From the NCBI GenBank assembly GCA_018894105.1, contig CM032133.1:14088501-14152500 (forward strand): 64,000 nucleotides of DNA, written 5' to 3'. The position numbers and the translations under genes were made by a program. Of the stretch, positions 23,264 to 34,010 are shown one piece after another (within the stretch, counting starts at the first letter, position 1; each line of letters opens with the position of its first letter). The notes below the pieces were generated by a model. It made no database searches, had not been told where the DNA came from, and saw only the letters and a program-made list of their open reading frames with translations. Source of the stretch: Jacaranda mimosifolia. Taxonomy: Eukaryota; Streptophyta; Magnoliopsida; Lamiales; Bignoniaceae.

Positions 23264-23800
23264 CTAGAGTTGGTTAGGGGTTCCGAAAAAGTTTCTGACG
23301 AAAACCATCCGATCCTTAAGTTAGTTTTTAGTTTCTGATGGAAAAAGGAAATAGAATATTGACAATTGCATTCTGGTGTGTGTCCGTCTTAAAGAAATAA
23401 AATTTACCTTACTTTTATGTGATATTGTTCTTAGAGATAAGCACATCTTAGATTTCGGCTACAAATTCGTGATTTAGTTATATCTCTTTCCTTCCATTTC
23501 ATCTTTACCAATTTAAATTCCCGAAGATTAGGAGATTACGTAGGGATATGGTAATTCCCAAAAATCAAAGGATTATGCTGGAATATGGGATAGCGCATCT
23601 AGTGCTTAGATTTATTTCAAAAGCGAACCATCTTTGCTTTCAGAGCAGGTCAGCTTCGCATTTAGAGCAAGCCAACTTTGGTATGTTATCTTTGCCTCCA
23701 ACTTACCAGATAGCCTTTGCCTCCAGCTTACCAGGTTAGCTTTGTTTCTAACTTAGCAGGTTAGTTTATGTAGTGGGTGCAGAAATAGTCCATGGTATCA
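23264..23800 (-). repeat. Gypsy LTR, copy 2 (truncated)
   Basis: Aligns with copies 1, 3 and 4 from gttggttaggggttccg onward to the terminal GGTATCA at 23800, but lacks roughly the first 65 bases. Its broken edge is the junction with Copia E2. Best read as the 5' LTR of G1a. An 87-bp AT-rich spacer separates it from the next Gypsy. Confidence 0.75.
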
Positions 23801-23887
23801 AAAAGTAATTTGAAAATTTCATATATATGAATTCATTCTAGTCTTTTCAAATGAAATTAAATATAAAATTTTTTGTAAGTTTGTTTA

Positions 23888-24456
23888 TGATGTAAATATT
23901 TTACCTGCACAATGATTCATCACTGGACAAACTCTTGTGCACACTGGATAATCCTACAAAACAAAGTCGGTTAGGGGTGCCAGAAAGGTTTACAATGAAA
24001 ATCCTCCAATGCTTAAATCAGTTCTCAATTTTTGGTGGAAAATAGGAATAGAATATTGAAAATTGCGTTCTGGTGTGTGCTAATTTACCTTACTTTTATG
24101 TGATATTGTTCTTAGAGATAATCATATCTTAGATTTCAGCTACAAATCTGCGATTTAGTTATATCTCTTTCCTTCCATTTTATCTTTACCAATTTAAATT
24201 CCTGAAAATTAGGGGATTATGTGGGGATATGGTAATTCCCAAAAATCAGGGGATTACGTGGGGATATGGGATAGCGCATTTGGCGCTCAGTTTTATTTCA
24301 TAAGCAAACCAGCTTTGCCTTCAGAGCAGGTCAGCTTTGCCTTTTGAGTAGGCTAACTTTGGTAGGTTAACTTTGCCTTTAGCTACCAGGTTACCTTTGC
24401 CTGTAGCTTACTAGGTTAGTTTATGCAGTGGGAGCACAACTAGTCTGATGGTATCA
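23888..24456 (-). repeat. G1b 3' LTR
   Basis: TGATGTAAATATTTTACC to GGTATCA on the plus strand. The adjacent minus-strand sequence gaaattgggggaatag is the polypurine tract, showing this is the 3' LTR of a minus-strand element. Confidence 0.85.
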
Positions 24457-24900
24457 CTATTCCCCCAATTTCATTGGGAAATTAAGGTAGTTAGCATTTA
24501 ATTTACCAATTAAAAAGTCTTTTCAGTTCCATATCAAGGGTCGCACATCATTGATTCTCGCTCTTTTTTTACCTCTTTTTTTTGTAGCAATTACTAACAT
24601 TTCTCTGGAAGAGTTCATTAACAACAATTTCATCAAAGTTAATCCTGACCTTAACTTCAATAACTAGATGCAAATCCTGCATCTTCAGCTGCAATTTCAT
24701 CGAGGTCAATCCCGACCTTAATTTCAAAGGCCTTTCAAGATCATATTAAGTCTCAATAGACTTATTTTCAATGAGAATCTTTGCCTTCACACCCTTATCT
24801 TTCATATATACGCGCTAGAATCCAGTATTCTTAAGAACATAAATTGTTGAAGGTAACAACTTTATTGATCATATAAGGGAATCAATTATTCAAAAGATCA
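24457..24900 (-). other. G1b non-coding 3' internal region
   Basis: Collinear with 9474-9835 as far as about 24740; it carries short diverged repeats with gaccttaa-type cores. No frame is recognisable. Confidence 0.6.
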
Positions 24901-26044
24901 TGAGTCTAAGAAACGAAAGTCATAAATAGACAAGCATAAGTGTCAAGGAAAAAACTTTTTCAAGGTCATGAGAAAGGAACAACTTTTTCCTTTTCCTTAT
25001 CTTTCTCCTCCACTTGAGGTTTCTTGGTCGTTGACTGATCATCCTTGCGATCTTTATACTTGTCCACCAAATCTTTGTCTGTTTTTGCCTCTTCCAAATT
25101 GCTGTATTTTCTGCACTCGACAAAAGTTATCAAAATCCAAGATAGGTTTCGTAACCAGATTGTCAAAGAATGGTCTTTTCCTCAATCCCCTGGCGAAGGC
25201 ATTAGCCAATGTCTTTTGCGAGGTGGTTGATACTTTCAAGGCCTCAGTAGTGAATCTCTTAATATAGCTGTGCAAAAATTGCCCTTCTTTTTGACATATG
25301 TTAAATAGGCTAAGGGATGCCTTTTGATACTACTTGCTGTAGTGAATTAATGGAGAAACATCTGGCTAAGTTGGTCAAATGATTGGATGCAAGTAGGGGG
25401 CAATTGACTAAACCACTTTTAGGCCACACCTGCAAAAGTTGACAAACACTCTGCACTTGAGAGCCTTAGTATACTGATACAACAAAACGAAATGTTTGAA
25501 TTTGTAGAGATGTTCAGTGGGATATGATAATCCTGAGTAATATGGTATGTTTATAGTGCAAAAGTTTAACACGATTGGCCATGATCTCATCACTAAAAGT
25601 AACTCTTTTTTGTTTGATGGGGTGCCTTCCAGCAAAAGCTCTACGTATTTCTTCTATCTTGCACCTGATCTCGGCCACTTTTGAAGGCAAATCTTGCTGT
25701 CCAACCATCTGGCTGGATAGAAAGAGAACCCTCATGTTCCAAATCTCCTAGTCCTCGAGGATTAGGAGGCGACGGGTCAACTCTTAGAATCAGATCTGGG
25801 TGTGTTTGTCTTGTAGTTTGCGAGGATTGAGGCATTCTCCTTGGAATTTACCCTGCATGAGGAATTAGCCCATACCTGGCCAACACAACATCAACATTGA
25901 CGGCTACTAAATTCATAAATTGTTTCACGTTAAACTGAGCCAGATTAAAATTACGACCTTGCTGTTTGTTCATATGAGGTCCCTAGGCTTGGGAGCAAAT
26001 TGAGCATCATCTTCCAATTCACGTTGTACATCCCGATTTGCCAT
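24901..26044 (-). pseudogene. Ty3/Gypsy gag, broken (G1b)
   Basis: Minus-strand start ATG at 26042-26044 (MANRDVQRELEDDAQF). Recognisable Gag pieces follow in shifting frames: IPYYSGLSYPTEHLYKF and KCRVFVNF (25408-25560), then QKASLSLFNI and SYIKRFTTEALKV and AFARGLRKRPFFDNLV (25054-25300), matching the retrotransposon Gag family of Gypsy elements. A lysine- and glutamate-rich tail ends near 24920. Several stops and at least two frame changes prevent translation. Confidence 0.78.
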
Positions 26045-26072
26045 ATTTTTCCTCACACCTTAAACTTAAATG

Positions 26073-26092
26073 ATCCCACAAATGGTGCCAAT
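26073..26092 (-). other. G1b primer-binding site
   Basis: Just inside the 5' LTR the minus strand reads attggcaccatttgtgggat, similar in form to the TTGGCGCC-type primer sites of Tat-group Gypsy elements. Confidence 0.55.
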
Positions 26093-26661
26093 TGATGTAT
26101 ATTTTACCTTCACAATGAGTCAACACTGGACAAACTCTTGTGCACACTGGATAATCCTGCAAAATAGAGTTGGTTAGGGGTGTCGGAAAGGTTTCTAATG
26201 AAAACCTTCCGATGCTTGAGTTAGTTCTCAATTTTTGATGGAGAAAGGGAATAGAATATCGAGAATTACGTTATGGTGTGTGCTTGGCCTAAAGAAATAA
26301 AATTTACCTTATTTTTATGTGATATTGTTCTTAGAGATAAGCATATCTCAAATTTTGGCTACAAGTTTGCGATTCATTCCATTTTATCTTTACCAATTTA
26401 AATTCCCAAAAATTAGGGGATTATGAGGGGATATGGTAATTTCCGAAAATCAGGGGATTACGCGGGGATATGGGATAGCGCATCTGGTGCTCAACTTTAT
26501 TTTTGAAACAAACCAACTTTGCTTTTAGAGTAGGTCTGCTTTGCCTTCAGAGCAAGCCAGTTTTGGTAGGTTAGCTTTGCCTCCAGTTTACCAGGTCAGC
26601 TTCGCCTCTAGCTTAGCAAGTTAGTTTATATACCAGGAGCAGAACTAGTCTAGTGGTATCA
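26093..26661 (-). repeat. G1b 5' LTR
   Basis: Same length and TG...CA ends as 23888-24456. The minus frame at 26019-26231 crosses its edge and is not a gene. Confidence 0.85.
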
Positions 26662-27259
26662 ATTTATATTCTTGATATATTCATGCAACATATTAGAGAA
26701 AAAATATTGATTGATATAACAAAATATTTTTGCAAGCAAGTCTTTAGCTGGTTACATTTGATATTTATTGGGATATAGTATTTGAAAAAATAATTTGCAA
26801 AATCATATTAGTCAATCTGTCCTTGGACAGCTTTTTTGCCAAAAAACACGAAGGAATTTTGAAATTATGCACAAAGTTGTTTATGGATGCATATTGATCG
26901 TATGTAGCTGCATCAATTTTGAACTGATCGTGGTTTGATGAATTAAATTATTCTCTGGAAGATTGTTCTTTGGCAATTCAGTGGGTGTCTATTGAATATT
27001 GAGAGACCTTATTTACTACGGATGATGATTATAATTTGTAAACTTTTTTGGATGATGGTGTAATTCTATAAATAGATGCCTGTTATGTATGGAAGTGAAT
27101 ATTGTTATCAGGGCATATGTTACATGTTGCTGGAATATGTAGTATCTTTCAAGACATAATGAATCAAAATTTACATATTCAAGACTAAGAATACTGCTTA
27201 CATATATAAAAAAACTGCTTACATATATATATATGAAAATCTTAGGGCTTGTAATTTTA
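26662..27259. other. AT-rich spacer, nothing recognised
   Basis: No frame or repeat family seen. A short TATATATA tract lies near 27220-27232, just before the satellite. Confidence 0.4.
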
Positions 27260-30210
27260 CCATGCTATAGAGAAAACAACTTGAAAATTAATGAATTCAT
27301 ACGATGATTGTTCAAAGAGAATTAAGATGAGTTAAACTAAGTATGTTTTTCAACAATAAAAAATAATACAACATTTGATTAGCTTAGTATATTCGTTTCA
27401 GAAAAAGATACTATCACATAGTAAAAGGAATACCTTATTTTTCGTTTTTAATACAACATTATGCAAAATTTATACTCAATGTGCTTATGACCTATTTTGA
27501 CTTAATATATTGGGTAAAAATATTTAACATACGCTAAGATACATAATTGATGTATTTTTATACTAATAGTTTAGAGGAAGCATGTATACTAATGATTGGT
27601 AACAAACTATATATATGAAACAAGTTATGTTCTTTTTCACACTAGTGTAATACAAAATTGAATGTATAAATACATGATATTACTTTAATGTTGTAGAAAT
27701 TGCTATCATTCATTACTGTAATAATTCTAAATCTAGAAATTCCTATTAAGATAATTGAACGAGGTCTAAATGAGTTAATTCAACGTGCTTTCAACAATAA
27801 AAAAGTACCATATTCCCTAGATTTAGTACCTTCTTTCAGAAAAAATATTAACATATGGTAAAATGAATACCTTATATTTTGTAATTAATAACATATTGTG
27901 CAACATTATACTTCATATATTTTACTGTATGTTAATTTTTTTGCCAATATATTGAATCAAAATAGGTTATTAAATATATTGAGTGTAAATTTTGTACAAT
28001 ATAATATTAAATACAGAATACAAGATATCATCATACCATAAGTTGTTACTGATTTCAAAGAAGATACACTAATAGATTGAATGTTGTGTTGATTTTTGAA
28101 AATATATTTGAATTTGATTCCTCTTAGTTCTTGTTCAATTAGCATAGCATGGATCTAGTTATAAGATTGTTTCGTTGATGAACAATAGCAATTGCCATAG
28201 AATTAAAGTGGTATCATGTGTTGTCACATTCGATGATGTATTATACTAGTGTGAAGGAAAATAAAACTTATTGGATGTAACTAGTTTATTGCCAACCATA
28301 GGATACATGCTAAAAGAAAAAGGAAAAACAAAAATAACAAATAAAAACTAGAAACTAATTAATACACTTGCTTCCTTTAAACTATTAGTACCAAACATAT
28401 GAATTATATATTTTAGTGCATCTATTTAATATTTGTATTCAATATACTGAGCTAAAATAAGTTATAAAACAAATTGAATATACATTTAGCACAATATTGT
28501 ATTAAGTACAGAACAGAAGGCACTCATTGTATATAAATTAATACATTTTTTTTCTTGGAAAGAAGTACTAAATCAATAAAATATGGTACTACTTTTTATT
28601 GTTGAAAACATGTTGAATTTGATTTCTTTTAGTTCTCTTTGATTATCACAACATGAATGATCTAGTTTTAGGATTATTTTAGTGATGAATGACAATAATT
28701 ACTATAACATAAAGCAATGTGTTATCACTTTTGATGTTGTATTATACTAGTATGAAGGACATACTTATTGGATATGTGAATTTATTATCAACCATTAATA
28801 CACATGCTTCTTTTAACTATCAGCACCAATACACGTTATCTGCTTTAATATGTGTGTTGAGTGTTTTCACGTAACATATTGACAAAAATAGGTGATAAAA
28901 TATATCAGTGCTCATAATATAATATTAAATATAGGACATAAGGTATTTATTAGATAGAAGTTGGTGCTTTTTTGTTGAAAAGAAGATACTAAATAGATCA
29001 AATGTGTTTTCATTTTTTTTTCCTTCGTGAAAATATATTGAATCTGACTCCTTTTGGTCCTCATTAGACCATCAAAATCTAAACTTTTAATTATAATATC
29101 GTTTTCTTGTTGGCATGGAAAAATGAGTCAAAATAGGTCATTAAACACATTGAGTATAAATTTTGCAGCATATCATATCAATTACAGAACATAACGTATT
29201 CATGTATCATATATCAGTACTTTTTTCTAAAAAGAAGAAAATAAATAGAAGAAATTTCGTGTTATAGTTTATTATTAAGAATATATTGAATTTCACTCTT
29301 TTTAGTCTTTGTTCGACTACCATAATATGAATTCCTAATTTTAGGATTGTTTTAGTGATGAATTATAGCAATTGCGAAAATATTAAAATAACATCATGTG
29401 TTATTATCTTCAGTGTTATATTATACTAGCATCAAGGAGAATGTAATTTATTGAATGAAAATAGTTTGTTACCAACCATTCATACATATGCTTTATTTAA
29501 ACTATTAGTATCAAAGCACATTCATTATAAATGTTTTTGCAAAATATTTTGAGTTAAAGACACATTGATTAAAAATTTGGCATAATATTGTATTAAATAC
29601 AGAACATAAGTTATTTATTGTATTATAAGATAACACTTTTTCCTAAAAAGAAGGTACTAAATTGATTAAATATAGTATTTCTTTTACTGTTAAAAACACA
29701 TTTATTTTGACTTCTTTTAGTCTTAGTCGACTATCATAACACATATCACTAGGTTTAAGATTGTTTTAGTAATAAACAACAACAACTTCTACAATATTAA
29801 AGTAGCTTCATGTGTTATCTGCTTCAACATTGTACTATATTAGTATAAAGGAGAAAATAGTTCATTGGATGTAAATAGTTTATTACCAAGCATTAGTTAC
29901 TTGCTTCCTCTAAACTATTAATGCTCGTCTGTGTATTAAATATTTTTACTCTATTGAGCCAAATAGGCCGTAAAATACATTTGAGTATAACTTTTTCATA
30001 ATATGGTAATACAGAACATAAGGCATTCATTGTATATAAGTTAGTACTTTTTTTCTAAAATGAAGATACTTAATAGATAAAATAAGGTATTTTTTATTTT
30101 TATTATTGGAACCATAGTAACATAAAAATATTAGTTTTAAGATTATTTTCTTATTAGCAAAGTAAAATGACAACTCTCAAAGTTTTTCGTGCTACATTCT
30201 TAATGATTAG
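27260..30210. repeat. Degenerate satellite array, period about 430 bp, with an orientation switch
   Basis: Landmark phrases recur in order: an aaactattagta segment, ttgagtcaaaatagg, acagaacataagg, aaaaagaagtactaa, and ttttaggattgttttagtgatgaa. The ttgagtcaaaatagg anchor is found on the plus strand near 27955, 28448, 28877, 29126, 29556 and 29955. The short 28877-29126 step is a deleted unit. Left of about 27940 two units run in the opposite direction (anchors ttcaacaataaaaaa at 27349 and 27791 are reverse complements of the plus-strand landmark). Units are heavily diverged. No coding potential is seen; the frame at 27957-28145 lies within a unit. Confidence 0.7.
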
Positions 30211-30296
30211 TATTGTATATATAAATTTTGATAGAATATATATCTTGAAGAACACTGCATATTTCAGCAGCCTATAACATATACTTTAATAACCAG

Positions 30297-31037
30297 TTTT
30301 TTTTTTTTTTTTTCTTCCAAATATTAATGGAAGTAAAATAACTTGTCTATTAATGAGATTCTAAGAAATTTTGAGCAAAGGACAGAGAACCATTGAAACC
30401 ACATAGATCATAATGTTAGATATTGCTCTCTCAACCTGAGAAGCTCTAATGCTGGATGCCTTGTTTAGGATAACACCTTCATATTTCACTGGGAACCACT
30501 TCATTGCATCCTCATTGATGACGCGGTGTTGGATTCCAACACGAGACTTACATCTATGACGGCGGCCAACACAATAACCAGGTCATTCCAAGACAATATA
30601 GAAGTCTATACCATAAATGCCAGTTGAAGGTTCATACTTAATTTCGAGATCAATATGCTCCTGAATACCAAAACCAGGACAACTAGTCTCATTGAAATTC
30701 CATCTCAATAGTTCATATTCCTTGACTTTTGAGCCACTCTCAAGGAGTTGCATTGCCTTTTCGCCTCCAACTGTGACATAGCAACCAATTTTTCATTACA
30801 TCTGATCTTAAAAGACCGTACAGTGTATCTTGCTTTAGAGAAAACAATGGTTTGGCCATTGAGACGATCTCCACTTTCACTAACGAATATGTTAAGAACG
30901 ACCTTCTGTACCTTGATCTTCCTCATAGGATTAGATAATTGCTTCTCACAGCTGCGGCAACGCAATGGTTGGAGGGGAAGGCGCGACGACAACATGGTCT
31001 GTGGGGAGATGAGTTACAAACCCTCATATGAAGTACC
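30297..31037 (-). pseudogene. Processed pseudogene of cytosolic 60S ribosomal protein L11
   Basis: On the minus strand: a possible 5' leader, then [20 protein letters not shown] and [11 protein letters not shown], clear RPL11 sequence. About eleven residues expected after SGDRL are deleted, a frameshift follows KLVA, and homology then resumes ([54 protein letters not shown]) with an in-frame stop in place of Arg in the ERPGY motif. There are no introns. A 17-base T run at 30297-30313 is the retrotransposed poly(A) tail on the minus strand. Matching ttaataacca copies at 30286-30295 and 31038-31047 are the target-site duplication. The parent gene is elsewhere in the genome. Confidence 0.9.
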
Positions 31038-31047
31038 TTAATAACCA

Positions 31048-32312
31048 ACTTCTATATGAATTAGGTAATAGGTCAATACAAATATCTGCCCAATACTTGA
31101 AAAAGAGCAGTCCTTCATGATTTCTTCCGAAGCTAAATAATAGTATAATATGTTCATATACTATAAATGACATAATACAAATAATGCAATACAAATTATT
31201 CAAATAGTAATATAGTACAATTATAAAGACTTCAAATTAATTTGTCCTTCACGCACCAAAAATCTTGGCTGCTATAGTATGTGCGTGTATGTGGTCTAAT
31301 CTATTTCAATAGATTATGTTCTTCCACACATACTCTTTCTGTTGATTAAGGAAAAATAAAAGAAACAACTTCATACAACTTTATTAGATTTCTAGCTTTA
31401 TGAATTGACAAGACATACAATTTATCATTATAGATACAACTCCCTAATGGTTGAATTTGAACTCTTTATCCACTTGTAGGTATTGATGCAACTTAACTTG
31501 GTGCATCAACAAACCTAAAAAATTGGAGATATAGAAATATACGAAAGAAAAAATACAAAGAAACCTTAAAGAATGCAAGGAGACCCACAATATAATTTTA
31601 TTTAAATTGTCTACAAAATTCTCTAAAGGGATTATATTAATATATATATATATATATATATAAACATATAAAGGAGAGTCCTAGAATCTTTGGGAAGTTT
31701 TCTTACTATCTCTAACCTCTTTTCTACTATTTTTGTAATTGTTTATCACATAAATTTTAAAACTACCCTGTCTCATGCTAACCAGGTGCCCGCAATCTCA
31801 GAACTATTGGTCTTCAGCTAGGTCATATAGGAAGGCTTCTATGCAAACCTTGCTAAGTCATGCTTCCTGTTGTATCCATCATCAACTTTTTTCTTAAGCG
31901 TCAACTCTGACAACCTTCAGTTTAGTTTAAGCGCCCTTAACTTGGCTTACTCCATGGGACAAGTGTTTAGCTGATTTCAAGGCTCTTGCTAGGCTTTCTT
32001 TCCCTAGTATGGGCTTAAACCTCCTTTGCTGGATTTAGACTTGATCTAAGCGGCTTGGACTTGGGGCTGGTATTATCAATCCCTAACTTCATTAGCTCAA
32101 AAACTTATTTTTCAACTGAATGACGTAAATATACATATGTATTTTCTCCTAAGTTGTTTGGTGCCTTCAAGAGTTCTCTTTTGTCATAGACACTTTGTAT
32201 GTAGTGTAGCAAACAGTGTGCTTTTAGAGCCACCCTCATGATGGCTTCTCTATTAAGACTTACGCTTATAGGTGGCCTTAATCCCTTGCCCACACTTAAC
32301 AACACGTGGAGG
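31048..32312. other. Intergenic, nothing recognised
   Basis: AT-rich in the first half, with a (TA)n run at about 31640-31662; more balanced from 31750. No frame with family resemblance. The minus frame at 32105-32506 runs into the next element and reads its repeats. Confidence 0.4.
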
Positions 32313-32988
32313 TAGGGGTGGGCATCGGGTTTGGGTACCCCCATACCCGACCCGTCTCGATCGGGTATTTTCCGTTTGGGTCGGGTATTTTTAATCCCCC
32401 AACCCGATCGGGTGTTTATGGGGGTACCCGAAATTTTGGGGGTCGGGTATCGGGTATTGGGGTGGGGTACCCGATACCCGATCGGGTACCCCCATTCTAT
32501 TAACAAAAAAAAATAATAATTATATTATTAGAATTATATATTTAATTGAAGTGCCAATATATGATGTATATCATATATTATACATTAATGTTTATATTTA
32601 AGTTTTAAAATTATATTGAGTACCCCCATTTTATTTTTAAAAAATTAATTATAGTATTAAGTATTATATATTTAATTGAAGTGTTAACATATGATGTATA
32701 TCATATATTATATCATATATTAGATATTAATGTTTATATTTAAGTTTTAAAATTATATTTTAAGTGGGATTTAGAACTTGTGAATAATAAATTGTAGTGT
32801 TATTAATTGATTCACAAAAAAAATAAATAATGAATAAACAAAATTTTAATTTTAATTTATTAAAAATATAAAAAAAATTAATGGGGGTTTTGGGGGTACC
32901 CGATGGGGGTACCCCCATAAAATGGGGGTCGGGACTCAGGTATCAAAAAATGATACCCGAGCCCTCGGGTACCCCCCACCCCCGGCTA
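32313..32988. mobile_element. Non-autonomous DNA element with GC-rich ends (hAT-like)
   Basis: The ends are dense in cgggtaccc-type motifs in both orientations: about 32313-32505 on the left (starting taggggtgggca) and about 32885-32988 on the right (ending ggtaccccccacccccggcta). They face each other as terminal inverted repeats. Between them is an AT-rich core with two tandem copies of a segment of about 115 bp (32519-32630 and 32646-32760). Such GC-rich ends with an AT-rich core are seen in small plant hAT derivatives. No transposase frame and no clear 8-bp duplication are visible, so the class is tentative. Confidence 0.6.
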
Positions 32989-33679
32989 AGATCTTTCACA
33001 TGAAAAGACATTATTTCTTCTTTAGGCAACCGAACTTACTAATAGGGTCATTTTTTCACCCAACGATATTTTTCTGCCATCCTTCTCTCTCAAGCTTTTT
33101 CTCCTCTTCGCACGACCATGTCTCTTGCCTGCACCACCATATCAACCTCATACGGAGTTTTCTTCCACCTAATTAGATGAATTTAGGTTCCATATAATTT
33201 CTTGCATATTTATCTATTTTTTATTTATAGTTTGCAAAATCGTAGTTTTCGCCATTTTCTTGGGCATTTTCTTGTATGATCATTGCTTCAATGATGCCTT
33301 TCTCTACTTCATACCAAACATTTGACTTAATAATCATGCCCCTGATCATTCTTCAAACATAGATTCTTTGAATTCTTCCCTTAGTACAGACCATAAGACC
33401 ATGTAAGAAGTTGAACACAGGATGATGGCTTCGGGTGCCAATTCGCATTTTATGAAGTGTATTACTATAGGATGACTAGGCTATGAGTCTTAGGAAATCA
33501 TGGGGTTCCTCCTGAGTTCAGGATTGTAGCACTCCGATTTAGAGATTGGCCTCATCTTCCCCCAATAGGATTTCTATACTTTTATTCTAGACAGATGCAC
33601 GGGGGGTTTAAGGTTTCCTATCTCTGAGCTATTTGTGTTAGTTCCTCGATTTTTAAATATTCCCTTAAACTAATTTACT
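32989..33679. other. Region before Gypsy G2, nothing recognised
   Basis: No family-like frame. If the G2 LTR is longer than the part I can align, its 5' part lies here. Confidence 0.35.
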
Positions 33680-34010
33680 CTTAATATGAAAAAAATAATA
33701 TCTAAGGTATAAAAGTAAAAGAAAATAAAATGATCCAATTAAATAAATAATAATTAAATAAAAGATCAATGAGCTTGATAAATTAAGCTAATCAAGATGG
33801 GCACCCAAACCCAAGTGGACTGAAACTTGTGGAGCATTTAGATGCTATAAATACTCTAAAAGTCGAAACAAACACAAAAAATAATTTACAAAAAATTCCA
33901 AACTCTGACTCTACACGAGCACATTCAAAGAGTAGAAACCATATCAAACGTGCTAATTTCTGAAGAAGATCGCAACTCTATTTCTGTACAGCATCATTTT
34001 AGCATTGTCT
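33680..34010 (+). repeat. Gypsy G2 LTR segment, left copy
   Basis: Aligns with 62150-62500 over the stretch with aaattaagc, catcaagatgggcac, tataaata and atttacaaaaa, ending near acagcatca. The TATA-like element (tataaata near 33850) fits an LTR promoter. The 5' boundary cannot be fixed because homology fades before 33680. Confidence 0.55.

Larger units (their letters stand above)
8884..23800 (-). mobile_element. Outer Gypsy element (G1a) interrupted by a Copia complex
   Basis: A Gypsy LTR at 8884-9473 with adjoining 3' internal sequence (9474-9835) and a same-family, same-orientation LTR at 23264-23800 bracket the Copia pieces. Bases outside the bracket are agaag (8879-8883) and aaaag (23801-23805), four of five identical, as expected for an aged 5-bp target-site duplication. 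The orientation is minus, because a purine-rich tract lies just inside the left LTR on the minus strand. Most of the internal region is lost. The reading as one element is inference; two separate LTR remnants would also fit. Confidence 0.5.
23888..26661 (-). mobile_element. Gag-only Gypsy element G1b (deleted or non-autonomous)
   Basis: Two LTRs of identical length (569 bp) enclose 1.6 kb carrying a primer site, a broken gag and a 3' polypurine tract, but no protease, RT, RNase H or integrase. Flanks are gttta (23883-23887) and attta (26662-26666), four of five matching. The size suggests a large internal deletion derivative or a LARD-type element mobilised by relatives. Primer-site sequence and Gag type resemble the Tat group (inference). 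Confidence 0.82.

Noticed and set aside
27260..30210. CRISPR-like array
   Set aside because: Units are about 430 bp, diverged and include inverted copies; the genome is a plant.
32105..32516. Overlapping long frames on both strands in a GC-rich patch, possibly a CpG-island promoter
   Set aside because: Composition comes from repeated cgggtaccc motifs at the end of a transposable element.
33374..33680. Extending the G2 left LTR to match a full length of about 620 bp
   Set aside because: Apart from a short ttcccttag match, sequence before 33680 does not align with that before 62150.
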